A stretch of 64,000 nt of DNA, taken from contig OZ038456.1 of assembly GCA_964036195.1 (NCBI GenBank), forward strand, positions 15,252,001 to 15,316,000, in the 5' to 3' direction. This document shows, piece by piece, positions 1-11,043 of the stretch (its first letter is position 1; each line of letters opens with the position of its first letter). Below the pieces are notes generated by a model, which saw only the letters and a list, made by a program, of their open reading frames with translations, was not told the DNA's origin and did not search any database. Source of the DNA: Sphaerolaimus hirsutus. Taxonomy: Eukaryota > Nematoda > Chromadorea > Monhysterida > Sphaerolaimidae. Both the position numbers and the translations under genes were made by a program.

Positions 1-1140
1 AACTTTTAGTTGGACCCTCTTCAAAAAATCCTGTTGATGTGGAGTAAGCATTCGAGTAACTTTTTTGGACCGAAGGATATTTAAAGAGACAACATCATCG
101 GAAATTGAATCATAGTGGAAAGGCACATTCACTGGATTGATGACTCTGTTTTTAGGTGTCAAAAATACTCGACGTTTTGCTTCTGCTCCAAATTTTATGC
201 AAAGTAAACATCTGAAATTGTCTTGATGAGACAAAAGAAGAGAATCTGCAAGAAGAGCAGCTTTTTCAAAAAGTTTTTTCGGTAAATTAGTGAGGTAAAT
301 ATAGCAAGCACGTGGTGAATTCAAATCTAAAAGCTTTTGAGTAGTCAGAACATCCTCTTTAGGCTTATACTGCTTGGCACGTGCCCTTGGGAAACGAACC
401 ACAGCATTGTTAAAAAACGGCAAACGCTTTTTAGGGTTGCTAGTAAAATCAAAAGCACGAATATCGCCAATGAATTTAATTTTTTGGTTCAAGCCAAAGG
501 GGTGTGCTGTAAATAACAAATTAATCCATGCATGCTCAATATTAGTAAAATCTGAGTTTTTGACACCGTCCACAAGGTCATCAAACTTATGAATGATCTG
601 TAGACTAATTAAATTAGGGTCACACCCAGACTCTCGGAAATGTAAATAGAAGATATTCGAACTGCGCCCATGAGCAATGTTTGAAAGATGCTGTAGAAAT
701 CGCCTTCTCAGCTGGCGTTTAGTTTCACCTACATATTGCAACCCACATTCACAAGTAATTAGATAGCAAACTCCTGCTGTGCGACAGCTGAAGTCAATAT
801 CCGATTTGTTGCATATATAATTAGTGAATGTGACCCGCGAGTAGAAATACTTAGAGTTCCAAAGGTGGCGGCAGGTACGACAATCCCTGCCGCACATTAC
901 TGTATTGGCCCCCAGGTACTTATCAGTGCTAGTGGCAACATTTGTAGAAAAATCTATTTTCCAAGCTAACATATTCCTCTGTAAAGTGCCAATATCGTTG
1001 CATGAAAACTTCTCACTTGAGTAACAATAACGTTGCGCCTGTAGCCCATTATTTCCATCCGAACCAGGCGCCATTCGGAGTGCGTCGGTTCCACCGTACG
1101 CGCTAGCATGAGTCGATATATTTGTAAGGTTTGTAGTCAT
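1..1140 (-). CDS. Retroelement ORF2, N-terminal GIY-YIG endonuclease part (Penelope-like; partial at window edge)
   Basis: An open frame of 380 codons starts at an ATG at 1140 and runs off the left edge without a stop; an in-frame TAA lies just upstream. About residues 80-90 hold a cysteine cluster (CGRDCRTC) like a small zinc finger. About residues 118-150 hold a GIY-YIG nuclease core: GVCYLITC, then QYVGET, then RRRFLQHL with the expected catalytic Arg, and FRESG downstream. The rest of the visible protein is not recognisable, and no reverse transcriptase motif is reached before the edge. GIY-YIG domains with this cysteine context are typical of Penelope-like retroelements. Here the nuclease is near the N terminus, as in the Naiad-type group, rather than at the C terminus. 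An ORF1-like gene lies just upstream on the same strand. The GIY-YIG call is firm; the exact clade is inference. Confidence 0.75.
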   Translation of the reverse strand, partial: MTTNLTNISTHASAYGGTDALRMAPGSDGNNGLQAQRYCYSSEKFSCNDIGTLQRNMLAWKIDFSTNVATSTDKYLGANTVMCGRDCRTCRHLWNSKYFYSRVTFTNYICNKSDIDFSCRTAGVCYLITCECGLQYVGETKRQLRRRFLQHLSNIAHGRSSNIFYLHFRESGCDPNLISLQIIHKFDDLVDGVKNSDFTNIEHAWINLLFTAHPFGLNQKIKFIGDIRAFDFTSNPKKRLPFFNNAVVRFPRARAKQYKPKEDVLTTQKLLDLNSPRACYIYLTNLPKKLFEKAALLADSLLLSHQDNFRCLLCIKFGAEAKRRVFLTPKNRVINPVNVPFHYDSISDDVVSLNILRSKKVTRMLTPHQQDFLKRVQLKV

Positions 1141-1525
1141 GATTTAAGGGTGGGGTTTTTATTTGGCAAAGGTCGTAACACGGGGGCAGGCAAGATAACA
1201 AAAAACGAAAGTACCTGTCAGAGAGTATCTAAACACGGGAGATCACTGCTGAGATCCGCTGAGAAAGATTTATTCACGAGCCACACAGACCATGTATGAA
1301 ATGGAGCTGAGGGACACTATTTTAAAAACTTTTTGAAAAACTGTTTTTAAAAAACAATTTTTTCAAGATTAAAAGCGGAGAAGAAAGTTAGCGACAAAAA
1401 GGTTCAGTGACCCTCAGCTCCAAAACAACACAACTGCACGCACACGTCTCGGCGCCAAGCCAAAAATCAACAGTAAAATAAAAAATCAACATCAGTTTTC
1501 AACGGCAGAAATGCATGAAGTCCGC

Positions 1526-2675
1526 TCATTCTCCGGTGGTCCCTGCAACCACAGAAGCATAATTAACTTTTTTCAAAATGCGCTCAGATCGTCTAATCGA
1601 TGTTACACATAAATTATCAGTATCGTCAATCAGATCTGTAACCGATTCAGACTCACTAATTCTATCTGAATATAATTCCTGCATCGGTGACGCTTTTTGC
1701 GAAACAAAACCGCGTCCGCGTACGGTTTTCTTTGATGGATTTACGTCTGTGGGCGAGGACCGACCCCTTTTGTTGCTAGTTGAAACGCTGGGGCCCGAGG
1801 CATTCGAATCGACACTGTCATCCACGTGAGAGGACGCCACGTTCTGCACAGCGTAATTTAGAGAAATAAAAAGCAACGTGAGAAGTAAAAATTATTTGAG
1901 AGGAAGGCAAAAAACGCAAAAATAAAAAATGCACCGTTTTCGGCGCCTGGTAAACAGGTTGAGACTTTTTGCGCTTTTTGTCCTCCACCTGTTGATGTCT
2001 GAATAATGGCGCCAGGGGTTCAATTTCCTTGGCGACAACTGAGCGTCCCTTCTCAATAATCGACGCGCATTTTTGTTGAAATTCGCCGAGAAAGTACCAA
2101 TGAGGTTCTTCCCCTTGCTTCTCTGGGTCCTCATTTTTTACCATAATTTTACCAACACCAATTGCTGAATCTAGGCGCCAGCGAGCGCGAAATTTTCGAG
2201 TGCCCTGGTTAAAGAGATTGATAAATTCCTGGGCTTTTTTGTGTTCCCAGCGCTGCTCGACAGTTAAATCGCGGGAAATCGTGACTTTCGCGCCCTCATA
2301 AACGTAATTTTCAGCAAAACGCGTTTTTATCACAGCAGTGGCCATGTCTGGGGTCAAAAACGATGCCACCAAAGTTGTGCCGCGCATATGCACGGTGCTA
2401 ATCGACGCAGACAATTCGCTATTGGGGGGAATTTTTTGGGCGCCCTCCATAATGTTGCGAACCACATCTTTCATACAATTTTTCGGTATTTTTCGAGTGA
2501 TCCCAAACAAGTGGTAACAAACATTAAATTGATTTTGATTTTGTTCGACTCTTTGAATGCGTTGATGCATGTCTTTGAGTGATGGCTCTGGAGGCTGAAA
2601 GTTTGAAGAATTTTTGAGAGTTGGATGTAAAAATTTTTTGAACGATTTTGATTTTTTGGAAGAAATTGCAGGCAC
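1526..2675 (-). CDS. Retroelement ORF1-like protein, in two frames (short intron or frameshift)
   Basis: A lysine-rich frame runs from about 2675 to 1818 (first in-frame ATG near 2573). It contains a short coiled-coil-like stretch (MHQRIQRVEQNQNQF) and a compact middle domain with a WYFLGEFQQK segment, as in the nucleic-acid chaperone ORF1 of non-LTR or Penelope-like elements. A second frame, 1876 to 1526, supplies a serine-rich basic tail (SNKRGRSSPTD, SERILKKV). The two can be joined in phase 0 by a small intron. Its donor is at CCT|GTTTAC or ACG|GTGCAT, and its acceptor is TGTGCAG|AAC with the downstream exon starting at 1843. A plain frameshift in a decayed copy is the alternative. The ORF ends 386 bp before the GIY-YIG ORF, so the two are probably one element. 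I do not recognise the family. Confidence 0.5.
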
Positions 2676-3127
2676 ACTGCACTAGGTGTGTGTGCACTGC
2701 AAGGCGAAGCATTGCTACTCTATGAGCGCCTGCTTGCCCGGAAAAACCATGTCAAACACTGGCCTATGGCTGTGAATGACAGGTAAGCGTAATAAGTTGA
2801 CAATTGTAGTTCAATACACAAAAGGTTTTAAAGAAAGAAAGATTGTCAGAAAACCTAAGGATCAGACTCTAGGTTTAGAACCGCCGGAAGTCTGAGTCCT
2901 ACAGGTGTGACCAAATTTACAAAAAGACAAAAAAACACCCGGTTTCAGGAAGAACTCTACCGCTGGGAGACTCTTACTCCCGCACCCGTAACCTGCTGGG
3001 GACTTGGCAAGAGTCCAAAAAATGGAAAAATTGAACAAATGAGTGGTTCCTCGGAGATCTGGTGAGCGATTTACGGTTACTTCGCTTGCCACAGAATGCC
3101 ATATACCTTCCTGAATTTTCCACCTAC

Positions 3128-3208
3128 CTTTTCAGTTCCATACCGCCGCTCTGCAGTCAGTTTCGGTCTCCCTTTCGGTTTCGAACCAGATGCAGCCAAT
3201 TGAGCCAT
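3128..3208 (-). other. Candidate 27-codon first exon with AT-hook-like motif
   Basis: An ATG at 3208 opens a 27-codon frame with KPKGRPKLTAERR, an AT-hook-like basic stretch, ending at a good donor AAAAG|GTAGGT. Phase 0 would fit an acceptor at CACACCTAG near 2686 and lead into the ORF1-like frame. It could therefore be the true N terminus of that protein. No other support is visible. Confidence 0.22.
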
Positions 3209-3742
3209 TGTGATTGACGGGGGACGAAAATGTGATTTGTAGTGAATAAATAGAGCGACTGTCGAATTTTACACGTTTTTTAGTCAACCTGACAGCGTAT
3301 ATAATCAAATTAAAGCTAAACAATAAATATCAAGGCAGCGATAAGTTGGGTAAACTCAACCAAAAGTGAAAAAAACAGGGACCGTCAAGCAGAATTATCT
3401 TTATTGAGCACAGTGCAGAATTGGATACAATCATAGAATGATATGAATTTAAAAAAAAATACTATGCGACTTATGCGAGTAACCCGCCCGACAAAATAAA
3501 AAAAAACGAATCGGCCGACGGCCAAGAAATGACGAAATCATGATTTCCGTGCCAAAATCGAAGTGATATACGTCATATTGCAATATCAGCGACCTTAAGG
3601 GATGGTTTCGTATATTTTACAAACCGCCTTGCTCTCGGTGCATGTGCGTCGATGCGGCTGAACTTTGAAAAATCTATCGGGCGTACGCCCTACCCTACAA
3701 ATCTGTAGGGAGAATTAAATCTGGCCCCTGGAACCTTGGGAC
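3209..3742. other. No gene seen
   Basis: AT-rich sequence without a recognisable exon. The end at 3735-3742 is the octamer CTTGGGAC, which is the target duplication of the element that follows. Confidence 0.5.
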
Positions 3743-4580
3743 TAGTCATGGAATGGCGCCATTGGCGCTTGGCGCCCTTTTTTCTGTGGCGCCCTTGGCG
3801 CCTGGCGCCCACATAATGAAAGGCGCCATGGCGCCCTTTTTCGGTGGCGCCCTTGGCGCCTGGCGCCTGGCGCCCTGCTTTAGAATGGCGCCAAAAAAGC
3901 GCCACTAGCTTTTCAAGGTGAATGCTGTGTAAATGAAAAAAAATTAACAATGCATCCGTTGATGATCTAAATTCGCCAGAAAACTGGACGAAGTGGTGTG
4001 AGTGGGTGGAAATCGTTCATCCAACGGTTTATCAGATGGATGAGAAGACAAGAATGATGGACCGTCGAACTTGCAAAATCAATTATAAACAGATTCAAAT
4101 CATTGCAAGTCTGTTTTTGTCCATTTCAAGGAAACATTTATTAGAAAAGTCTATTTGAAGTGAACGGATTGTTCTCAAATGACAATTCCATTGTGTTACA
4201 ATTCGTCATGTAGATTTTATTCAAATTTTTTTTGTTGCTAGTCTTGTTTTTGTTCATTACCTCCTGGTGAATGTGAATTAAGAAGTAAATGCATGTCCAC
4301 GGTGCTGTAGCAACATTTTTAGCACATGCAGGGTGTTGTAGGCACTTATTTATTCTGGCGCCCTTGGTGCCTGGCGCCCTATTTTCCAAATGGCGCCATG
4401 GCGCCCTTGGCGCTTGGCGCCCTCTTTCCGTGGCTCCCTTGGCGCCTGGCGCCCACTTTCCGAATGGCGCCATGGCGCCCTTTTTCTGTGGCGCCCTTGG
4501 CGCTGGACGCCCACTTTCCAAATGGCGCCATCGCGCCCTAGGCGCCTGGCGCCTTTTTTTCTGGCGCTTTTCCATCACTA
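3743..4580 (+). mobile_element. hAT-like element with GGCGCC palindromic arrays (full copy)
   Basis: The ends are TAGTCATGGAATGGCGCC on the left and GGCGCTTTTCCATCACTA on the right. An exact 8-bp duplication CTTGGGAC flanks it (3735-3742 and 4581-4588), which is the hAT hallmark. Both sub-terminal zones (about 3755-3900 and 4355-4560) are degenerate tandem arrays of GGCGCC/GCGCCATGGCGC palindromes with a rough period of 40 bp. The middle is AT-rich and unique. It shares a core with the copies at 14.2 kb and 30.6 kb, including an open frame at 3946-4158. Confidence 0.85.
3946..4158 (+). other. Coding-like core of the GGCGCC element
   Basis: An open frame of 71 codons (no ATG needed) contains SVDDLNSPENWTKWCEWV and ends with KSI-stop. 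The same frame, with mostly conservative changes, occurs on the minus strand of the 30.6-kb copy (SPEKWTEWCEWVEIF). The Trp pattern recalls the start of retrotransposon Gag-like domains, but I cannot name it. Confidence 0.4.
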
Positions 4581-4733
4581 CTTGGGACTGCAGCCCCCCT
4601 GCCTTGATACGGCCCTGTGTGATGGGTCTACCTACATGCGTGATAGGTAAAATCACATGTGTGATGAGTCTACATGCATGATGGGTTTACATGCGTAAAG
4701 GCACAGGGTCCTGGGCAATTAGGAGAAACGAAC

Positions 4734-7700
4734 CGTAGTGCATAACGGAACCGTAATCATATTTGGTGTTCTGTGTGAGCGCTTTGCTTGCACTTCTGAA
4801 CTGGTCCGGCTTTCGCACATTATCAAAATCAATCTGAAATTATCGACGTTTTTCCTTGAAATTAACTCAATTTAATTATAGCATCATTTTTATCATTTCT
4901 AGGATCATAATTGGCCCATCAAGTAGTCCAATTTTCAAAAATGAGCCCTAAAGCTCATGTGGGTATTTTTTAAGTGAGGTTCTCAACTTATTTCACTCGA
5001 GTCAATTCCGCACCCTGTAGATAGAATGTCGGAAAACCTATCATAAAATAACATCAAATGAAAAATGGCTGGTAATATCTAAATTTCTTGCTAAACACAT
5101 ACATAAACAAATTGCTTGCAAATCCTATTCGTTTACAAAATTACTACCAGGTATTTTTCATCGAAATAAAATCACTATAAATACCTGGCTAGTGATGTGA
5201 AAGCGCCATGGTGCTAGCGCCAAAGCGAAAAGCGTCAAATCGCTTTTGGCGCTTGGCGCTAAAATGCTGTGGCACCATTTTACTGTGGCGCCATTGGCGC
5301 TTGGCGCTAGGTCTAGAAAAGCGCCATGGCGCTTTTGGCGCTTGGCGCCAAATTCCTGGCGCTTTTTACATCACTATACCTGGCATTTTTCACTTCAACA
5401 AAAGCTGTGTATTTTACAGCACAAAACCGACCCGAATGTAATCATCCCTGTCCGGTCTGCTCTGTTCGTGCCAAAAGCCCAGTGCGTGCATCAATTCGTG
5501 CACGGGAGTGCCGATGCTTCTCAAACAATTCGATCCCAGATTTAATTTTTGCGGCTGATTACCATAAGAAGGGATCCTGCCAAGTTTCGAGAAGCACGCG
5601 CCCGCACCGCGTGACTGTTGTTTAAAAGTTTCATCGATTTGTGTTTATTTAAATTCGATTTTCTCGCGCGAATTTGTGTTGTTTCTGTTTTTGTTGATTT
5701 TAGATGTGGTGTACTCCAGGGTTGTTAGAAGTACCGAACTTTTTTCTCAGTATACGTGAATGCTAAGTATTTATTTTTTACTCACCCTCTGAGTACAGAA
5801 AACGTAAATTTTTTTACTTTACTCCTGTGTAAACGTGAGAAACGTGCGTTTTCATCTTAAAAACGTGAGTAAAACGTAAAAGTGAGTATTTTTGAGAAAT
5901 TGTGCCACAATTTTCGATCAAAATAACTTATTTTCATAACTTTTTGTCTATTTTCAACAATTTTTGACATAGCCCATTTGCTCCCTTTTCCCTTCTATGC
6001 CTTTAAAAAGTCTATATAGGACACTATCTGAAATACGATTTCTGTATTCAAGTACTTTAAAAAGTGTATACGTAAAATCGAGTACTGGTACTTTTTCAGA
6101 GGGAATGTAATTTTTTCAACTCAAATTTGATCATATTTAAAAAAAACGTTTCTACATTTCGCAACCAAACTCACGTTCACAATTTTGACATACCAACCCT
6201 CATTGGTGCGCTGTTTGAATCGAATGCAAGTTTTGGATTCGATATGCTTCATCGCCGCTTTTATCGTGCTTATTTGTGAGTTCGTGAAGGAGCCCCTGAT
6301 CTGCGAACGAAAATACCGTATTTCCTCGAAATACCCCAGGGGGTTTATTTTTCAGAGTGAGATTTTTGAGGGGAGGTTAAACGAGGGAGGTATTTCGATT
6401 GGGGGGTATATCGAGGAAATACGGTAGCTAAACTGACCTCAGCTCACTGATCACTAGTGATGTAAAAAGCGCCATGGTTCTTTAATATTTTCTGGACCAC
6501 GACACCAAAAGCCAAGGGCGCCAATGAACTTTTTACTTTGCCACTGGCGCCTCGTGATCGGTATTAGTTTTCAGCATTGGGATCGAGATTGGGCTCTCAA
6601 GATCGGGATCGGGATTGGTTTTTTGAATTTTTGGGACCACCCATCCAAAAAAACACCTCACCTTGTAGGGCACTATCCCTCCGGGCCACTTGCGACCTGC
6701 ACGGCTTACAGCAGCCCTACTCATCCCTGAAGGCTCTATGTCACCTACAAGGGCATATTTTAGCAGAGTTGTTAAAATACTGGTATTTTTGGAAAGCGTA
6801 AGCATAAATACACTTTCCGAATTCTGAGTATTGATACTAAATCGTAAGGTATTTTCAAGATACCGAGGGAAGTGTAATTCGAGCAAATATCGCAGACGTT
6901 TGGTGTTGCAAAATTTAAAACAATGTATACATATTGAATACCGTATTTCCTCGAATAACCCCCCCTCTAATCAACCCCACCTCGAAATACCCCCATGTAT
7001 TTATGAGCGAGCTGAGGAAAGAAATAAACTCCGCCTTGAAATTACTACAATCACTTCACGATATTACTTCACGAAATTTTCTGACGAAATAATAAAGCCC
7101 CCCCCTGAATAAACCCTCCTCAAATTAACCCCATGAAAATTTGCTGGCGAAATAATAAACTCCCTGGGGGTATTTCGAGGAAATACTGTAGCTGAACTAG
7201 GGACTTTGGGATTTTTGGGACTTTTGGTTACCGGTTTAGAAAAACGTTTTTTCATCCCTAAGCTTGAGTGTTTGGAGGTAGGCAACCATTATAACGGGTT
7301 ACCCCCATTGGCAAACATTGAAACGGGTTACCTTCGAACATGTTTTCATTATACTCCCCCTCATTTTGATCACCCTCTTTTGGTGGATCGCAAACATTTT
7401 CTCCCTTCTCTGCATTTAGATCGACCAACTTGTCGCACGAATCCTGCTGCCCGCCGTCGCACGAGCTGCCAAATGTCAACTCGAAAGTGAATTGAGATAG
7501 ATCCCGTCTATTTTACAGTTGACAGTGCTTCACAGAGCAAGTACTGCTTTAATTAGGTATTGGTTTCCTGTGAAGCGCATCCACATAATTAGAGTGAAAG
7601 CGCTTCACGTTTCGGCACCATTTTCATGATTGTCCGCCATGTTTGGCAACGATTTCACGCGCTTTGGCACGCAGCCAGCGGTGCGTAAAAGGGTATTTAG

Positions 7701-7809
7701 TTAAAAAATACCTGCATAGGCTTTTTATCTCCTCTGCGGATTCTGCCCTTACATCATTCGCGATAAAAATTGAGAGGATTAAAATTGTCAAAATTCTGTT
7801 CATTTTCAT
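4734..7809 (-). CDS. Astacin-family (M12A) zinc metalloprotease astA, six exons, 3' end missing
   Basis: A secreted zinc endopeptidase. Exons: 7809-7712 (ATG; hydrophobic signal peptide ILTILILSIFIA), 7507-7332 (Cys-containing propeptide ending at the FEG of the FEGD aspartate switch), 6744-6662 (GDI, then the mature start KWPGGIVPY), 6300-6175 (AAMKHIESKTCIRF), 5614-5432 (catalytic HELMHALGFWHE, then RPDRDDYIR) and 4833-4734 (Met-turn YDYGSVMHYG). Phases agree at every junction (2,1,0,0,0,1). The zinc ligands, catalytic Glu and Met-turn are all intact. The expected next exons (GQRKGLS and ShKT, seen in astC) are absent down to base 1. Either they lie beyond the left edge past the retroelement, or the gene is truncated. 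Donors after exons 5 and 6 are weak (GTCGGT, GTTCGT). It is a paralogue of astC, with duplicated flanking sequence. Confidence 0.82.
5190..5376. mobile_element. hAT-like GGCGCC MITE in astA intron 5
   Basis: A 187-bp element with ends TAGTGATGTGAAAGCGCC and GGCGCTTTTTACATCACTA and an exact 8-bp duplication TACCTGGC (5182-5189, 5377-5384). The interior is only GCGCCATGGCGC-type palindromes. It lies between the catalytic and Met-turn exons of astA. Confidence 0.88.
5740..6100. repeat. Degenerate ACGTAAA/TTTACGT-rich repeat
   Basis: AT-rich sequence with many scattered ACGTAAA, ACGTGAG and GAGTATTT words, inside astA intron 4. Similar stretches occur at 12.05-12.74, 21.38-21.72, 63.1-63.26 and 63.75-63.9 kb. 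No clear ends. Confidence 0.45.
6314..6425. mobile_element. TACCGTATTTCCTCG-family MITE (short copy)
   Basis: The TIR TACCGTATTTCCTCGAAATA on the left matches its reverse complement TATCGAGGAAATACGGTA on the right. C and G runs pair inside it, so the whole copy can fold back. It lies 13 bp upstream of astA exon 4. Confidence 0.8.
6456..6620. repeat. Decayed GGCGCC element end plus GGGATC microsatellite
   Basis: TAGTGATGTAAAAAGCGCCATGG starts a decayed copy of the GGCGCC family, ending near the GCCACTGGCGCC at 6540. A degenerate GATCGGGATCGGGATTGG run follows at 6580-6620. Within astA intron 3. Confidence 0.5.
6939..7190. mobile_element. TACCGTATTTCCTCG-family MITE
   Basis: Ends TACCGTATTTCCTCGAATAA and TATTTCGAGGAAATACTGTA, with runs of C near the left end and an internal GGCGAAATAATAAAC segment shared by the longer copies. 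In astA intron 2. Confidence 0.8.
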
Positions 7810-8136
7810 AGAAGTGGGAGCTGAAATTATATCAGAATTTGTCGAATTTCTAAATTCTGTATTTGAAAGCTTTGAAAATGAAAATTTTAAGAGAATTGCC
7901 GTCTTTTATAGGAAATTTTTATTCTTAATAGCATTTGGAAAAAAAGAATCACGCTACCGTATGCTTTTTGATATCAACGCCGTTAAGCGAAGTAAAAATG
8001 GAGCAAAATATTTACCTTACATAATTTCTGCAAATATAATATGGAAAATGGATATACCGCACAATCTATTACTTCTTTTAGTCATGTATTAACATAGGTA
8101 TATTTCATTCAGTTAGGCGTTTTACATCAATTAATA
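7810..8136. other. 5' flank of astA, duplicated upstream of astC
   Basis: The sequence just upstream of the astA start codon (for example ACCGTATGCTTTTTGATATC near 7957, then AACGCCGTTAAGCG) is matched upstream of astC near 25.73 kb. It probably contains the promoter; no TATA box or other element is clear enough to call. Confidence 0.45.
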
Positions 8137-8585
8137 TACCGTATATCCTTGAATAAGACCTCCCCCTTGAATAAAATCCCCCCTTGAAAAACTCCCTCCT
8201 ATTGGCCAGGTGAGGAAAAAATAACTACTCCCCTTGAATAACTCCCCCCTCTTGAATAACTCCCCCCTCTTGAATAACTCCCCCGTCTTGAATAACTCCC
8301 CCCTCCGGGTATTTTGTATGTGTAACCACAATGTGTATTTGAATGATTCAGATGCCGATGAACACAAATCTCGGCATGAATACCTTGTTTTGGTTGTTGT
8401 TTAACTGTTAAATACCTGGATTACATGAGTTGATGCCATAAATTCATACCATGAATAAAGTGAAGGTTCCGAGGAAAAAATAACTCCTCCCCTTGAAAAA
8501 CATCCCCCCCCTTGAATAACTCCCCCCTCCAAAACATCTGACGAAATAATAACTCCCCTGGGGTCTTATTCGAGGATATACGGTA
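8137..8585. mobile_element. TACCGTATATCC-variant MITE with repeated TTGAATAACTCCCCC
   Basis: Ends TACCGTATATCCTTGAATAA and TTATTCGAGGATATACGGTA. The left half has at least five tandem TTGAATAACTCCCCC units. Relative of the TACCGTATTTCCTCG family. Confidence 0.75.
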
Positions 8586-10336
8586 TGTGTCTTTATATTG
8601 CGAGATGTCCGACAATACATTCTGCTGTATTTTGAATGGCATTTCTTCAAGAACGTTTTTTTCCAAAATGTTCGAATGAAAACAACGTTTGTTTTAAGTA
8701 CAGGTGCCTTTATCCACTGTTTGAAGTGTTTTTGCAATTGATTTCTGCGTTCCTTTATTCAAGTAATTGATCCTGGGGCTGGGGGTTGTCATATCTTAGC
8801 GGGGTTTTTTCGTAATGGGCTGGTTTTGAGTGATGCAAGGAAGTGATCATTTTTTTCTCCTACAAATATGAAAGTGCCCAGCCATTGAAAATGCTATTGC
8901 CGTTTACCCTGCACAACAAAAATGTATTTTCCTTGTATTTATAAACATTCTTTATCAATAGCAGGGGCCTCGAGTTGCAAAAATACTCTTTCTGTACTCG
9001 CACGTATTACTCTACTGTAATCGAGTACTTTCAGTTGTGTTGTGTTATAAATATTTGGCACCTTTTTTTCATTGGCCCTCCCCTGTGCACACCTGTCCCT
9101 AGTTTTCACGCGAAATTTAACAAACTTCTAAATGAGCTTTGAACGTGTTTGAGTTTTCCACAGTGAGTCATTTTTAATTTCCGTGAACTGTAGTTGATGG
9201 CCACCTGATTGTAGAAAACTCAAATGCGTTCTAAGCTGATTTGTGAGTTTTCGAAATTTCGTGTGAAAACTAGTGTGCGCAGGCACATATTTATCTCACA
9301 CAATTATTTGCAAAATTAAAAATTATTTGAACTTGCTCAGCTTAGAGAATTGCTAGATTCATGGAAACTTTGTCCATTTTCAGTGGTCTTTCTATGTAGG
9401 CAAACATTGACAACAGTATGGCGAGTTACAATTAGTTCACAACAGTTTTTATTATCTATTGCATATTTTCATTCATGTTTGAAAAATCACATTTGGCTAG
9501 CTGCCAATTAGCATAAAGATACTTATATTTAATTTGATACAATAAAACATCTTGTATATATGGCCTTTTTACCCTTCTCCAAAATGGCTGCCCCCAGATA
9601 TCCCTGTGTACCTGTTTCTAGTTTCCTCCTGAAAGTGTGTTTAGTTGCAAAGAAAAACTGGTTCTGTGTATAGTAGTTGATTGAACATACTATTGTAGTA
9701 ATTTCAATTAACTACCAAATACATGTGTATGACAAAAGGGTGGCCTAATTTGAAGTCAGAAAAAATTTTGCAGGGGGGCTTGAAACAGATTGATTACATA
9801 TACTCTAGATTGATTTTGTAACAAAGATAGTGGTCAATTTTTTGTGCCAATTTGATGGTCATGCTTTTTTCTTGAGCAATATGATTCTTTGTGGAAAAAC
9901 TGCTGCATTTCCACATTTGTATTTCACTAGATTATACACCTGGTGTTATTTTACATACATACACTCCACCACGGTGTATAATGTTGTTTTATATCCAATA
10001 CCAAATGATTTTGTTACCCTATATCAATTCACTCCATTTTTCGCAAGTGCACTGTATTATCATGTTTCGACCCCACTATTAATATTATGCGTAAATTGAA
10101 ATATAAAATTTACTTTTTGATTCTAATAATCTTGTACAGATTTTGATACCGATAATTGATGTGCAATTTGCATGGACATGGCCTAAATATTCTAATATTT
10201 TGAATCAATCAAATCCCGAATCTCTGCACTTTTACATCGAAACTGTGCAATGGCACCATGAACTTTCACTATTTTTGGTCTGTGCTATTTTTTCACGCAG
10301 AGGGAGATGAGGTACGGTTGCTGATGCCACTGATTT
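8586..10336. other. Intergenic; astA/astC flank duplication and one fold-back repeat
   Basis: 8590-8780 matches 25990-26110 and 28205-28265 (AATGGCATTTCTTC..., AACGTTTGTTTTA, GATCCTGGGGCTG), so the astA/astC duplication extends well upstream. A fold-back repeat lies at 9081-9284. The rest, to 10336, is AT-rich with no exon that I can support. Confidence 0.45.
9081..9284. repeat. Fold-back repeat, CTAGTTTTCACGCGAAATTT family
   Basis: The left arm CCCTAGTTTTCACGCGAAAT pairs with the right arm ATTTCGTGTGAAAACTAGTG. The centre holds a second inverted pair (GAGTTTTCCACAG / GTAGAAAACTC). Relatives lie at 17.0, 19.0, 44.8 and 49.9 kb. Confidence 0.65.
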
Positions 10337-10456
10337 TACGGTAGATCCTCGAATAAGACCCCCTCAAATAACTCCCCCCTTTTGAATACCCCCCCCCCCT
10401 CAAAAAACCTGACGAAAAAATAACTCCCCTGTGGTCTTATTCAAGGATACACAGTA
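10337..10456. mobile_element. TACGGTAGATCCTCG-variant MITE
   Basis: Left TACGGTAGATCCTCGAATAA and right TTATTCAAGGATACACAGTA, with C runs on the left. Another short relative of the TACCGTATTTCCTCG family. Confidence 0.65.
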
Positions 10457-10729
10457 TGCTCATTTTTCGACACATACGAGAAAGTGTTTTGCATTTTGTG
10501 TGTTTAAAAGACCCACATACACACTAATTTACAACCGTACTTTCGCAAACTGATAAATTTACTTTGTATGCTATTGAGTTTATCGGAATTGGGAGCCTGC
10601 AAACTACAGTTGACTGAGATCGGAAATGATCCATCCTGGGTTTTTTAAGAACAGATTTACCAGTTTCTGAAATTTTGCCCATAAGCGAATGTGTGGCCAC
10701 AAAAGATGAAACACTAATGATGAGATTAC

Positions 10730-11043
10730 TACAGTATTTCTCCATGTAAACCACCCGGGTGTTACACAAAATTGGGGCACTTTTCAGCAACCTTTTTTAA
10801 AAACTTGTACAACACCCGGGTGTTAAGTCAAGGGGGGTGTTTACATGGAGACTTTACTATAGCAAGCAAAACAGCAAAATATGAGTGTAAAAATACCGTT
10901 TTCTATGAAAATCCCTGCATATTTAGGTACATATGTTGCAACTGAGCATAGCACCCCAGGCGAGGGGTGCTATAAAGCTCTATGACACCCCGGGTGTTGT
11001 GCACGGGGGGGGGGGGGGTGGTTTACACGGAGAAACACGGTAC
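10730..11043. mobile_element. Palindromic MITE with TACAGTATTTCTCC ends
   Basis: Left TACAGTATTTCTCCATGTAA and right TTTACACGGAGAAACACGGTA are inverted repeats. CCCGGGTGTT motifs recur four times inside in both orientations, and a G run sits before the right end. No coding potential. Confidence 0.7.

Noticed and set aside
8220-8300. Regular TTGAATAACTCCCCC repeats suggesting a CRISPR-like array
   Set aside because: The units are adjacent with no unique spacers and lie inside a TIR element of a eukaryotic genome.
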